Source: Phoenix dactylifera (lineage: Eukaryota > Streptophyta > Magnoliopsida > Arecales > Arecaceae). Taken from it: a stretch of DNA of 64,000 bases. This document shows positions 23,567 to 33,621 of the stretch, piece by piece. The notes under the pieces were generated by a model that ran no database searches, was not told the origin of the DNA, and saw nothing but the letters and a program-made list of their open reading frames with translations. Location: contig NC_052392.1 in assembly GCF_009389715.1 (NCBI RefSeq), positions 29,710,592 through 29,774,591 of the forward strand, in the 5' to 3' direction. A program made the translations under genes and the position numbers. Numbering within the stretch: position 1 is the first letter of the stretch; every line of letters begins with the position of its first letter.

Positions 23567-24339
23567 CCCAAAATAGTGTTGCAAAACTGGTGAATAATGG
23601 TCCAGTGATATGTATATCTTCTGAATTAGGCCAAGAAGTACATCTACCTCATCACCAAGCAGATCCACCTGAGTTTAAATAAACACCAATGAAGCTTGGG
23701 TTAAAGCTTCAAGAAATTTTACAAATGCATGTATATAGAAAAAAAATCCATAAAAATATTAGAAACTTCAATGTGGTAATTAAACTTCTTGATGCATCAT
23801 CGAAGTGCCTTCCCTGCTATCATTGTTGTACAATGTCTGTAGATACTAGTAAAATATGCAAGTTGAACGTATCTTAGAGGAGCATTGGGAATGCAATGAA
23901 CTTAACAAATTTATGAAAAGGCTTGAAATGAAGAGATATGAAGAACGGGCATAGAGATTACCTTGAACTGCAATCAGTTTATTAGTTAATTTATATGGAT
24001 GGGAAATACAGTTGGAAGCGTATGCTAGAGCAGATATCTAGCCTGATAATGCTGGAACTGCCAGTAATGACTTAGCATGATGAGATTTTTCAAAAAAGAC
24101 CTAGCATGACAAGAAACCTCTAGAGCTACTTGTTTGACTCAATCCACCTCATTAAGCTTTAATGGAACAGATTTGATGCACAGGTATACATATAACAGAA
24201 CAACATTCTAACCTCTGCTTCAGCTGTTTGGAGGTCATAACATCGCCTTGTAAAAGCCTTATGATAGAGCAATTCTTTTCTCTTAATTGAGACTACTTGC
24301 TCAATGAGAGGATTCAATAGACTATTCAGACATTCCAAC
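23567..24339 (-). pseudogene. Captured host gene fragment: two exons resembling WPP-domain-associated protein C-terminus
   Basis: Two minus-strand exons with good GT-AG borders join in phase 0. The first, 24339-24213, encodes LECLNSLLNPLIEQ...KRKELLYHKAFTRRCYDLQ...AEAE; the second, 23668-23567, encodes [20 protein letters not shown] then [14 protein letters not shown]. The [16 protein letters not shown] and [11 protein letters not shown] strings match my memory of the C-terminal coiled-coil end of plant WPP-domain-associated proteins; that name is from memory and unverified. Neither upstream exons nor the final exon was found nearby. The location inside the CACTA element, on the same strand as its transposase-associated gene, suggests transduplication. 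Both exons are open, so capture may be fairly recent or the fragment may still be transcribed. Confidence 0.55.
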
Positions 24340-24990
24340 CTGCACAAAGGATTCCTCAAGTAACCACAATGTAGTTATGGTTCTTCCACAATTTTCAAAA
24401 TCAATCACTTAGATCATGCAAACAATATAAGCTGCAAGAAGAAAGTACAAACTATGTTTCCAGAGAGCAATTTCCTTGTGCAATTTTCAGTTAATGAACC
24501 TCAAACCTCAGGTTCTAGCAAGCACAGACATAGTCTGGATTTTCCTGATTCTATTACTTGGATGAGCTCAAACATGTCTCCCTAAGCTCATCAGAATATG
24601 TGTATGATGCTATACAAGATACACGTCTACTCAAAAACTTGAAAATAAACAAAAAGGACTCCCTGCAAAATGAAAGATCAAGTATTACTTCCTCTCTTCT
24701 ACCGTTTGTCACTCTTTTTTTTCGCCTTTTCATCTCCTTTTCTTCTTCTTCTTTTTTGGTATCCTTCCTTCTATTATTTTACTTTGTACTCTCTTTCATT
24801 TACTTAATGAAACTGTTTGAGCTCTCTTGCCTAACTGCTCCTCAAAAAAAAAAAGAAAAAAAAGGAGGAGAAGAAAAGAAAAAGAAGAAAAAAGTATGCT
24901 GTTACTGAGACAGAACATTTTCGATCAAACAATGGATAAGCAAGCAACAAGTATAATCAAAGAATAAATAAAATGATCAAGAATAAATAA

Positions 24991-25470
24991 GCGTTAAAAA
25001 CAAGAAGAAAACAAAGAGGAGGAGGAGGAGGAGGAGGAGGAAGAGAAGGAGAATGGGAGGCTTACCTCAGACGGCGGCGACGTCGACGGCGGCGGAGAAG
25101 CGGAAGTCGACGGCGGCGGAGAAGCGGAATCGTCGATCGCCGATCGGGGCTAGGGATGGGGCTCAACCGAGAGAGGATGAGGAGAGGGGGCCGGGCGAGC
25201 GTTAAAAACAAGAAGAAAACAAAGAGGAGGAGGAGGAGGAGGAGGAGGAGGAGGAGGAGGAGGAGGAGGAGGAGGAGGAGGAGAAGAATGGGAGGCTTAC
25301 CTCAGACGGCGGCGAGGTCGACGGCGGCGGAGAAGCGGAATCGTCGATCGCCGATCGGAGCTAGGGATGGGGCTCAACCGAGAGAGTATGAGGAGAGGGG
25401 GCCGAGCGAGCGTTAAAAACAAAGAGGAGGAGGAGGAGGAGGTCGACGGCGCGTAGCTAGGGCATCGACT
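24991..25470 (-). repeat. ~210-bp tandem duplication carrying a 5' leader exon and splice donor
   Basis: The block beginning GCGTTAAAAACAAGAAGAAA at about 24991 recurs at 25199, and a shortened third copy starts near 25410. Each full copy holds a (GAG)n run and then, read on the minus strand, a GC-rich segment ending CCGTCTGAG|GTAAGCC. That donor falls at 25066 and 25301. Position and composition suggest the untranslated first exon of the CACTA minus-strand transcript, duplicated in tandem. The GAG runs read as poly-Arg in one frame, which is an artefact. Confidence 0.6.
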
Positions 25471-25653
25471 GATATAAAATGAGGAGAGGGGGCCTGGGGA
25501 CGGGTTGGGGTTTTATGTTTTATAACGACGCTTTTAAGCGTCGTTGTTTCTCAAAGTTTTACCGACCCTATAAAGCGTCGTTATTGTTCCAGATTTTCCG
25601 ACGCTTCACCTAGCATCGGAAAAATATAGTCGGCAAAACCCATATTTCCTGTA

Positions 25654-26469
25654 ACCTTTAGCTGAGATGCCACGTCTAGCGAGAGCCAAAGAGAGGTTTT
25701 TGTCCCCTTTTTTTTTTTTTTTTGCAAGCAAAAATCCAATATGGCTTTTGGTTTATAATTTCTTTTTAAATAAAATTATTTTATTTATTTTCTAAATTTT
25801 TCTACTATCATCTCTTCCTTGTTATTATTTTTATATATGTTTGTTTTGGATCCTAAGTTGGTACATTTGATCTTTTTCTAATAGCATGCTTTTCTATATT
25901 ATATCCTTTAATTTCTCGTCTCAACTCCTTCCGCTGTTTTTGTATGGAGATAGAGTTGGGATCCTCTTCAGTTGGGGATTGAAAAGGAGGGTCCGTTATT
26001 AAAAACACTGTTATCACTTAATCACCAAACGGTCTCCATGATTCCATAGAATGTACTGCATGATCGCACAAGGCATACACAATGAGTAGTTATCCTTTAA
26101 AATAAAAATCTTCCAATTTTAAGGCACCTCATGGTTTCTTTTGTTCATCCCTAAAGATCCCGGAGCATGTCCAACTATTTCAAATGCCTCCATATCAATT
26201 GCGAGACTGAAGATGTGGATGGTGAAATAAATATAGATGGAGCCCTTAATCCAACAATATCTCAAAGCTCATGAGATTACCGTAATCTCGACCATTTTAT
26301 TTCCTTTTTCTCCATTCCCTTCCTCCTCACGCAACTTCAAACAGGATACACTTTCAAAACATCAAAATTTTGAGGACTATTAGATTAGCCTTTCACATGG
26401 ATCTTAGTTTCTTAAAATTTGCTTGGCGTTTCTTTCCTTCTATATCCACCTCCTTAGTAAAATTGTAAT
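25654..26469. other. Intergenic, no gene seen
   Basis: AT-rich sequence between the CACTA element and the next solo LTR. Nothing recognisable. Confidence 0.4.
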
Positions 26470-26474
26470 ATTTA

Positions 26475-26873
26475 TGATGCAGCACCGATCACGGGAGAGG
26501 CTGCTGTGGCGACAGAACAAGAAAATCAGAGGAAGAGGGAGGAAAAAGAGGAGGAAAAGAAGAGAGGAAGAGAGGAAGAGAAGAGGGAGAAGAAGGGAGG
26601 AGGAGGGGAAAGAGAGAGAGGAGAAAGAACGTGGGAGAGAAATTTTTAATCACTTCATTGAAACCCTAATCATGATAAAAGTCTCCTATATATAGAGCGC
26701 AAACAAGAATAATTAATATAAACCCCTTACAAAAAAATAATTTTCAATAAAGCCCTAAAATAACACAAATAAAGCCCTACAAAATAAAATACAAACAAGC
26801 CTAGAAATAAAATAAAATGCTAATGAAAATGGTGGACTAGACGGGCGGATGATCAGCTCTGATGTCCCCATCA
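26475..26873 (-). mobile_element. Small solo LTR with perfect 5-bp target duplication
   Basis: The 399-bp unit has TGATG...CATCA tips and is bounded on both sides by ATTTA (26470-26474 and 26874-26878). Read on the minus strand it starts TGATGGGGACATCAGAGCTG, has a TATA box (CTCTATATATAGG, about 26686-26698), then a CT-rich presumed transcript leader, and ends GGTGCTGCATCA. This layout (U3, TATA, R/U5) supports a short LTR, possibly from a copia or TRIM-like element. No internal domain flanks it. The GA-rich open frame on the plus strand is a compositional artefact. Confidence 0.75.
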
Positions 26874-26878
26874 ATTTA

Positions 26879-27400
26879 TGCATTTAAAGTTCTTAAAATA
26901 ATTCCATACAAATGTTGAAATTGTCCTAGAGCTAGGAGCTCAACAGAATCATATTTAAAGGCTCACTGTGGCTTGCATGATCCATGCTATGTCTCAATAT
27001 TTTTCATTGATATGGTGACATCTAGAGAAGTGGCAGTTGATCGAGCATCATGCAATATAGATGAATAATTAGAACCAGCAAGAACCACTGAATTAGGCAG
27101 AAAATAATAATAATAATAATAAAAGAGCACACTTGCGCAAGATAGTAGCTTGCATGAAAGCAATCCTGGTCTCCATGCAAAAGGGGAACGGAAAAGCTAG
27201 AAAACAAGAAAAAAGACGAGAAAGTTGAAGGTGCAAAAGAAGTCTAGAAAGGATGCATGTCGACATGTTTGAGATCACCACAAGTCATTACATGTGGATA
27301 GAAACAAAAGAGAGTGGAAAATTATTGCTCCATGGAGAACGAGAGCATGCTTCTGCTGATGTTCATGGTGGAATGGCAGCATGTAAAGATGACATCGAGG
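26879..27400. other. Intergenic / 5' flank of LINE
   Basis: No gene recognised. An (AAT)n run lies near 27105-27120. The true 5' border of the LINE may fall anywhere in the last part of this stretch, because I could not find its target duplication. Confidence 0.4.
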
Positions 27401-27409
27401 TGAAAGGGT

Positions 27410-28339
27410 GTGCTGCCTGAGTTGACTGGGTTGGCCCGGAACCCAGCAGAGGAGATGGGCCAGAAGTCGGGCCCGGATGAGTCGGCCCAGCAGGTGGACC
27501 ATGGGTTGGCCAGGGGTCAGAGCCCAAGCCCAATGAAGCGGGCTAGGAGCCCGCACAAGCCCAGTCCAGCGCTGGGGGCGGGGCCGGCCCAGGGCCTATC
27601 CCGAACTGCTTCATCTTCGTCCTTCGATGGTCGGGAGGGTCGCTGGAGGGAGATTGGGAGGAGACACTTCCGGAGTGCCTCCCTGCCTCCGGCGAGGGCT
27701 CCTGCTCGACTGAAGCCGAAGCTGACCGGAGGTCCCGGCAGGGGGGTCGTGGAGTCTCCATCGGCGCTGCAGCCGAGTGCCTCTCCGGTTGAGGGTGGTG
27801 CTGCGTCGGGCGGAATGGAGCCGATGCGTGAGGGGAAGTCGACGGCGGAGCCGGTGGCGGGGCCTGAAGCTGATGGGCTGTGCTCTGCTAGGGCGGTGCT
27901 CCCCCCCCCCCCCTCCCCGGATGCCGGAGGCTCCACGTCGAGCCGGTCGGTTCGGTTGACTCGGGGCGCGCTGATGATGCCGGTGGCGGCGGCTGATGTT
28001 GGTGGACCGGCTCGTGTCGAAGGAGGAGAGGGTGGTGAAGCTTTCATGGTGGAGCTGGGCAACGAGAAGGGAGTTTCTTGCCTCTCTGCAGAGACTGTGG
28101 CGAGTGCTTCCCATGCTCTGTCGACCACTGTTCAAGCCGGGAGAACTGGTTCGGAGGAGCTGGGCAGTCCGACCACAGAGAGCAGCTTCAATTTGCCAGT
28201 TGGGGCGGTGGTGACAAGGGGTGTGTCCGGGGGCTCGAGACAGGGGTCTCCGATTTTGGATCATGGGAGGGTTGTTGACCTGCTGAGAGCCTCAATCCAG
28301 GAAGGCAAGCTGGCTCCTGGTGCGGAGGGAGGTAATTAG
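27410..28339 (+). CDS. LINE ORF1 C-terminal remainder (linker region)
   Basis: An open frame of up to 309 codons ends at TAG 28337-28339. It is rich in Pro, Ser, Gly and Ala, looks intrinsically disordered, and carries no zinc knuckle (CX2CX4HX4C) and no DUF4283/RRM-like domain, which plant L1 ORF1 proteins normally have in front. It is best read as the tail of ORF1 in a 5'-truncated copy; the ATG at 27410 is simply the first in-frame one. A run of about 12 C residues near 27900 is a likely slippage site. The protein, if made, would lack the nucleic-acid-binding part. The stop lies four bases before the ORF2 ATG at 28344. Confidence 0.5.
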   Translation: MLPELTGLARNPAEEMGQKSGPDESAQQVDHGLARGQSPSPMKRARSPHKPSPALGAGPAQGLSRTASSSSFDGREGRWREIGRRHFRSASLPPARAPARLKPKLTGGPGRGVVESPSALQPSASPVEGGAASGGMEPMREGKSTAEPVAGPEADGLCSARAVLPPPPSPDAGGSTSSRSVRLTRGALMMPVAAADVGGPARVEGGEGGEAFMVELGNEKGVSCLSAETVASASHALSTTVQAGRTGSEELGSPTTESSFNLPVGAVVTRGVSGGSRQGSPILDHGRVVDLLRASIQEGKLAPGAEGGN

Positions 28340-28343
28340 TCTT

Positions 28344-31300
28344 ATGAAGGTGCTAGCTTGGAATTGTAGGGGGGCCGCCAAACCTTCCTTTTCCTCCTCT
28401 TTCAAGAGGTTAGTACAGCTTCATAATCCTGGAATTTGTTTCCTTTGCGAAACACGGGTATCCGGTGATGGATTACGTCGAGTTCAGCGGCGATTGGCAC
28501 GTGATTGGGATTCCTTTGCAGTGGAGTCCCGGGGGTTATCCGGAGGCATTCTGATGTTGTGGAAGCGGGGTCTAGGTTCTGTGGATGTATTTTGTCATTG
28601 CTCTCAGCAAGTGGTAATGGTCATTTCAGAACCGAATGAACTCCTGTGGGTGTTGTGCGGGGTTTATGCTAGTACCGATTATAGGGTAAGGAGAACTCTT
28701 TGGGGAGAACTGACTAGTCTGCTGACCCAGGGAGTACCAACAATGGTAGTAGGGGACTTTAACTGCATCTTAAGCTCAGAGGAGAAGAGAGGAGGTAGAC
28801 AATACTCTGATTCGGTGGATAGAAGGGAGTTTCGTGAGTTTGTGGGGAGGAATGGATTGGTGGACCTCGGCTTTTCTGGACCTCGTTTCACCTGGTGCAA
28901 TAATCAATCTGGGCAGGCTAGAGTGTGGGAGCGGATCGACAGGGCCATTGCATCCCCAGACTGGATCCAGCGTTTTCCTGCCTACCAGGTTAGTCATCTA
29001 GCTCGGATTGCTTCTGACCACTGCCCTCTCTTGATATCGACAGAGGCAAGATCGGTGCATCATAGCCCCTTCCGCTTTGAGAAGTTGTGGTTGTCATATC
29101 CCCAGTCATGGGATGTAGTCAGGGAGGCGTGGAGTGTGCCAGTACGAGGGGATGCCATGCAGAGGGTGTCACGCAGGTTGGAGCTCACCAAACGCCGTCT
29201 TCGGCGTTGGAACCGGGAGACTGTCGGCAATATCTTTAGGAGGTTGGAGGAGGTGGAGGCAGTGATTTTGGACGCCCAGGGGAGGGAGGATCGAGGAGAG
29301 GACCTTACGGAGGCCGATATGGTGGATCTGCGGCGATCATTAGCTTCCCACCATTCCTTGTTGCGCCAGCAGGAGATCTTTTGGAGACAGAAGTCCAGAA
29401 TTCAGTGGGTTAAGGATGGTGACCGGAATACTTGTTTTTTTCACCGATCGACAGTTATTAGAAGGCAAAGAAATATGATCCGGTCCTTGAGGGTTGAGGC
29501 GGGCCACTGGGTGGAGGAGGATTCGGCAGTTAGACAGGTATTAGTCGACTTTTTCAGGTCCAGATGGACTGAGGATGGGGGGATACTTAAGACGGGTCTA
29601 CTTCCCCGGTCGGAGATCAGAGTGGATGAGTCAGAGAATACAGCCTTGATTCGGCCAGTGTCAGAGATGGAGGTGCAGGAGGCGGTTTGGGGTCTGGCAG
29701 AGGATAAGGCCCCTGGACCGGATGGCTTCCCACCATTCTTCTTCCGTAGATATTGGTGTATTATTCGAAGGGCAGTGGTGGAGGCAGTACAGTTTTACTT
29801 TACCCATGTAAGGATGGCAGATGATTGGAAGGCCACCTTTATCACATTGATACCGAAGCGTGTGGACGCTTCGGAACCGAGTCATTATAGACCCATCAGC
29901 TTGTGTACCACCTTGTACAAGGTGGTGGCGAGGATCATGGTGGGGAGGATGAAGAGCCTGATGCCACGGATCATTAGCCGGGAGCAGGGAGCCTTTGTGG
30001 GGGGGAGGAGTATCTCAGACAACATTTTACTGGCTCAGGAGATGATGGGGGATCTGCAGCGAGCCTCTAGGAGGCGATGTTTGATGGCAGTGAAATTAGA
30101 CATGGAGCGAGCCTATGACCGGATCCGGTGGGACTTCCTGCGGAGGGCACTAGAGAGTCTTGGTTTCCACCAGGTTTGGATTGATTGGATTCTTGGATGT
30201 GTGCAGGGGCCTAGCTTCTCTATTCTGGTCAACGGCACGCCATCGCCCTTCTTCCGTGCTACTATGGGACTTCGCCAGGGATGTCCTCTGTCCCCATTTC
30301 TGTTTATTATTTGCTCGGATGTTCTTTCCCGGGCTATGCATGCTGCTTGTGGGAACCGGGAGCTGGCACCCTATTGCCCAGCCCCGGGTGCCCAACCTCT
30401 CTCACACTTATTATTTGCAGATGACTGCCTCCTACTCGCCAGGGCGCGGGTGTCGGATGCCAGAGCCCTCCAGGGCGTACTGACAGAGTATTGTGTGATG
30501 TCTGGGCAGAGGGTTAATCTACAAAAGTCCACTATCTTTTTCAGCCCTAGCACTGAGGGGAGGGTGCGCCGGGAGATCAGGGCGACTATGGGGATACAGG
30601 AGCAGACGGGGGCCCTGGTGTATCTTGGGGTTCCTATCACAGGGAGGAGGTTACGGGTGGCAGAGTGCGCCACCTTATTGGAGAGGGTGCGGAGCAGACT
30701 AGAGGGATGGAGGGCATCGTCTCTCTCTATGATGGGGAGATTGACGTTGATCAGGTCAGTTCTGTCTTCCATGCCTATTTACTTGATGGCTCACACAGTG
30801 GTGCCAAAGACTGTGCTGGTGGGGATTGAGCGGCTTATGCGGAGCTTTCTTTGGGGCTCCTACCGGGGGGGCCATGGGATACATTTGGTGGCTTGGGAGA
30901 GAGTGTGTTTACTACTGAGGGAGGGTGGGCTGGGGGTGCAGTCACTCTTGGTGCGACGCGAGGCTCTTTTGGCACGGAGGGCGGCACAGCTTGTCCTGGA
31001 GCCGCTCGGTCACTGGAGCCAGGTTATGATAGCCAGGTATGGCCGAGCGGGTCTCGAGGGCCAGGCGATAGGACGGCGGAGGAGATCCTTTATGTGGCGA
31101 GAGTTTGGGAGGTATGTGCCTATGGCCCTGGCGCATTCGAGGTGGCTGATCGGCGACGGGCGGAGTGTTGATGTGATGGAGGATCCATGGGTGGATGCAG
31201 TTCCTTTGAGACTATGGCCGACGACTATTAGCATTGAGGTGGGGGAGGGACTCCGAGTTTCTGATCTTCTCCGGCCGGGAGAGGCAGAGTGGGATGGTGA

Positions 31301-32489
31301 CAGGCTGGGCCATCTATTTGGAGAGCACCTAGTTGAGCAGGTTCGGTCGATTCCCCTTCCGGGATCAGCAGGTCCAGATGTCAGGGTCTGGAGCACTACC
31401 TCTCGAGCGAGTGTTGGGATCGGAGAGGTTGCCAGGCTCCTTCAGTCAGGCTCACAGTTGGGCATAGATTGTGGCTGGGTGTGGAGGTTTGGGCTACACC
31501 AGCGGGTTGCTCTCTTCCTGTGGAAGGTGGCCTGGGAGCGGTTGCCGACATGCTCAGTGTTGTGCAGACGAGGTTTGAGCCTTTCCCCCTCTTGTCCAGA
31601 CTGCGAGGTGGAGGAGTCGGTGGATCATGTTTTATTCCACTGCGTATGGGCGAGAGGGGTTTGGAGCTTGACTGGGATTCTGGGGGCCACCTGGAGTGGG
31701 AGAGATCTCTTCCTGGAGGAGGTTCGGCTGTGGGCTAGTGCACCTCAGACACGGGGATTGGCTATCCGGGCGTCTTGTACAGCGTACCAGATATGGCTGG
31801 CCAGGAACGCCCGAGTGTTTGGTGAGCGTCGGCTATCCCTACGTTTTGTGATGGAGCGGGCCAGAGCTCAGGCTGTAGAGATTGTTCAGGTAGAGCCAGC
31901 TCATCGACCTTTGATAGCTCGGGACATCTGGGGTTCCTATATTGCTTCGGCAGCTCCTCACAGGGTATTCTTTACCTGGGAGCCCCCACCCCCGAGCTTC
32001 CTCAAGGTCAATTTTGATGGCTCTGTCATGGATGGCGGCAGGAGGGGAGGGGCCGGATTTGTTGTTAGGGGCCCGAGTTTTGATGTGGTGGCAGCAGGGG
32101 GCCATCAGATTTTTGATATCTCTGTTCCAGGGGCAAAGCTGCGAGCGGCATGGATGGGCCTGTCTTATGCGTGGCGGGTACTCCGAGCGAGCTCGGTTTT
32201 TCTGGAGGGTGATTCGGCCACGGTGATTAGCTGGATCTGTAGGGGCCCGGGTAGTCATGCATGTGTTCATCCTTTGCTTCGCGACATTTGGACAATGGTG
32301 GGAGAGGGGGTTACATTTCAGGCCAGGCATGTATATCGTGAGGCCAATGGGGCAGCCGACTGGGTGGCTGCGTATGTAGCGAGCCACTCAGGAGGCACCC
32401 TTTGGGCTGGGGTGAGAGAGATGCCCGGTGCCCTTCGGGACATTTTGTATTCTGACTCCTTAGGGTGTATTCGTACCCGTATTGTATGA
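28344..32489 (+). CDS. LINE ORF2: endonuclease - reverse transcriptase - RNase H
   Basis: An uninterrupted 1381-residue polyprotein. I start at ATG 28344 (MKVLAWNCRGAAKP), the usual plant L1 ORF2 beginning; an in-frame ATG at 28320 overlaps ORF1. Order: APE-type endonuclease (AWNCRGA, FLCETR, VVGDFNCIL, SDH at residues 224-226), linker QKSRIQWVKDGDRNTCFFHR, reverse transcriptase (APGPDGFPPFFF, FITLIPK, YRPISLCTTLYK, KLDMERAYDRIRWDFL, GLRQGCPLSPFLF, catalytic FADD with Asp693-Asp694), zf-RVT (FLWKVAWERLPT...CPDC...DHVLFHC), and C-terminal RNase H (FDGS Asp1225, EGDSA Asp1290, NGAADW Asp1339). The RNase H glutamate, usually in A-E-L-R-A, is Lys1265 (AKLRA), so that activity may be lost. The protein nicks DNA and primes reverse transcription at the target; it would act in the nucleus. 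Confidence 0.92.
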   Translation: MKVLAWNCRGAAKPSFSSSFKRLVQLHNPGICFLCETRVSGDGLRRVQRRLARDWDSFAVESRGLSGGILMLWKRGLGSVDVFCHCSQQVVMVISEPNELLWVLCGVYASTDYRVRRTLWGELTSLLTQGVPTMVVGDFNCILSSEEKRGGRQYSDSVDRREFREFVGRNGLVDLGFSGPRFTWCNNQSGQARVWERIDRAIASPDWIQRFPAYQVSHLARIASDHCPLLISTEARSVHHSPFRFEKLWLSYPQSWDVVREAWSVPVRGDAMQRVSRRLELTKRRLRRWNRETVGNIFRRLEEVEAVILDAQGREDRGEDLTEADMVDLRRSLASHHSLLRQQEIFWRQKSRIQWVKDGDRNTCFFHRSTVIRRQRNMIRSLRVEAGHWVEEDSAVRQVLVDFFRSRWTEDGGILKTGLLPRSEIRVDESENTALIRPVSEMEVQEAVWGLAEDKAPGPDGFPPFFFRRYWCIIRRAVVEAVQFYFTHVRMADDWKATFITLIPKRVDASEPSHYRPISLCTTLYKVVARIMVGRMKSLMPRIISREQGAFVGGRSISDNILLAQEMMGDLQRASRRRCLMAVKLDMERAYDRIRWDFLRRALESLGFHQVWIDWILGCVQGPSFSILVNGTPSPFFRATMGLRQGCPLSPFLFIICSDVLSRAMHAACGNRELAPYCPAPGAQPLSHLLFADDCLLLARARVSDARALQGVLTEYCVMSGQRVNLQKSTIFFSPSTEGRVRREIRATMGIQEQTGALVYLGVPITGRRLRVAECATLLERVRSRLEGWRASSLSMMGRLTLIRSVLSSMPIYLMAHTVVPKTVLVGIERLMRSFLWGSYRGGHGIHLVAWERVCLLLREGGLGVQSLLVRREALLARRAAQLVLEPLGHWSQVMIARYGRAGLEGQAIGRRRRSFMWREFGRYVPMALAHSRWLIGDGRSVDVMEDPWVDAVPLRLWPTTISIEVGEGLRVSDLLRPGEAEWDGDRLGHLFGEHLVEQVRSIPLPGSAGPDVRVWSTTSRASVGIGEVARLLQSGSQLGIDCGWVWRFGLHQRVALFLWKVAWERLPTCSVLCRRGLSLSPSCPDCEVEESVDHVLFHCVWARGVWSLTGILGATWSGRDLFLEEVRLWASAPQTRGLAIRASCTAYQIWLARNARVFGERRLSLRFVMERARAQAVEIVQVEPAHRPLIARDIWGSYIASAAPHRVFFTWEPPPPSFLKVNFDGSVMDGGRRGGAGFVVRGPSFDVVAAGGHQIFDISVPGAKLRAAWMGLSYAWRVLRASSVFLEGDSATVISWICRGPGSHACVHPLLRDIWTMVGEGVTFQARHVYREANGAADWVAAYVASHSGGTLWAGVREMPGALRDILYSDSLGCIRTRIV

Positions 32490-32501
32490 AATGACCGCTT
32501 T

Positions 32502-32564
<63 letters not shown>

Positions 32565-32567
<3 letters not shown>

Positions 32568-33612
32568 GGTTGGATCATGTCTTGCAGTGTCATTGCTATT
32601 GCTTTCTTTTGTAAAGTAGTAAGATTTAACTAACATTGGACTCTTGCACTTAGGTAGCTCTACGGCTTGTGTGGTTGTATTAATATCTAATTAAATAAAT
32701 TGCTTCTGTGACTTTTTTTAAGCAACTAAAAATTGAGTATGTGCACTGCCCATTTGAGAAAACTAGAAAGAGAGTGAAAGATAGAGTTTAATGTAGAACA
32801 TAAAGTCAAATCTATTCAGGAGTCGAATTAGAGAAAGAGAGAGAATCTAATACAAAATAGACGTTTCATGGAAAAGATTATAGGGAAAGGAATATGTGGT
32901 AATTTAACTATTTTATGACATATAAAAAGGATATTATCGAAATAAAAATTGATAGATGGAGTAAAAGAGCATATTTTCTTCATTGGAAACTCTCATTTTT
33001 ATATATAATACAATTTCATGTCACTTTAGGGTTCATATTTTTCTCAAGTCAAGGCATGTTGACGTAAGTGACATATTTCTAAACCATGTTGCATTTCACA
33101 ATGGACTGCAAGATTCATGACAGTCATACAATATAATTTTTTTTAATAAATTCCAGATCACATCCTATGCTGTTGAGCAATATATCTAAATCCCACTCAA
33201 ATAAATCCTAGTGCTTGGTGGATAGCCTCAACTAAACCCATAAAGTAGAGTAGCCACATATTAGTTATTCATTACTTCTACACCATGTAAATTGATCCAT
33301 AATTTGTTAGCTAAGCTCTAAAAATATCTACCACCCTAACCATATATCATTTTGATGATGGTAGGTAGACTTCTTCAATTAGAAAGCTCCATCTCTTTGA
33401 GAGGAAGAGAGACGTATCAATATTATAATCATCTGAGCACAAATTCGTGGAGATGTACCAACTTGGGCTTCAATCACAATTCATTGACTTGGAAAATAAG
33501 AACGTAAAAGCCACTTACTTTGTTTCACTATCATTGTACTTCTAATCCTTACATAATCAGTATTTTATATACCGAGTTTCTTGTACACAGATAGATCTCT
33601 TAGTCACATCTA
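32565..33612. other. Intergenic, AT-rich, no gene seen
   Basis: No coding or repeat structure recognised between the LINE tail and the next MITE. Confidence 0.4.
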
Positions 33613-33621
33613 TTTTTATAT

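Larger units (their letters stand above)
18946..25653 (-). mobile_element. CACTA (En/Spm-type) DNA transposon, ~6.7 kb
   Basis: The left end starts CACTACAAAAGAAGG. Both ends carry many copies of the palindrome GACGCTTATAAGCGTC or GACGCTTTTAAGCGTC: at least eight between 18980 and 19345, several between 25520 and 25612. Such subterminal arrays are typical of CACTA elements. The right end TATTTCCTGTAACC is an eroded form of the expected inverse TTCTTTTGTAGTG, so the right boundary is approximate and no clean 3-bp duplication could be read. Inside are a minus-strand transposase-associated gene (broken), captured host-like exons and duplicated 5' leader exons. No TNPD-type catalytic transposase was recognised, so the copy is probably non-autonomous. 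Confidence 0.8.
27400..32564 (+). mobile_element. L1-type non-LTR retrotransposon (LINE), 5'-truncated, young
   Basis: The element has a partial ORF1, an uninterrupted ORF2 and a 3' A-tail of about 60 bases (32506-32564). A long, nearly pure tail plus an open 1381-codon ORF2 indicate recent insertion. GC content is far above the flanks. ORF1 lacks the RNA-binding and zinc-knuckle regions expected at its N-terminus, so the 5' end is probably truncated. No target duplication was found between the sequence after the tail (GGGGGTTGGATCATG) and the region left of 27400. A related truncated copy is at 18437-18852. Confidence 0.85.

Noticed and set aside
25156..25416. Poly-arginine frame
   Set aside because: Translation of the (GAG)n run in the duplicated CACTA leader; not a protein gene.
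27517..28264. Antisense frames of about 200 codons over LINE ORF1
   Set aside because: Compositional by-products of the GC-rich Pro/Ala coding strand.
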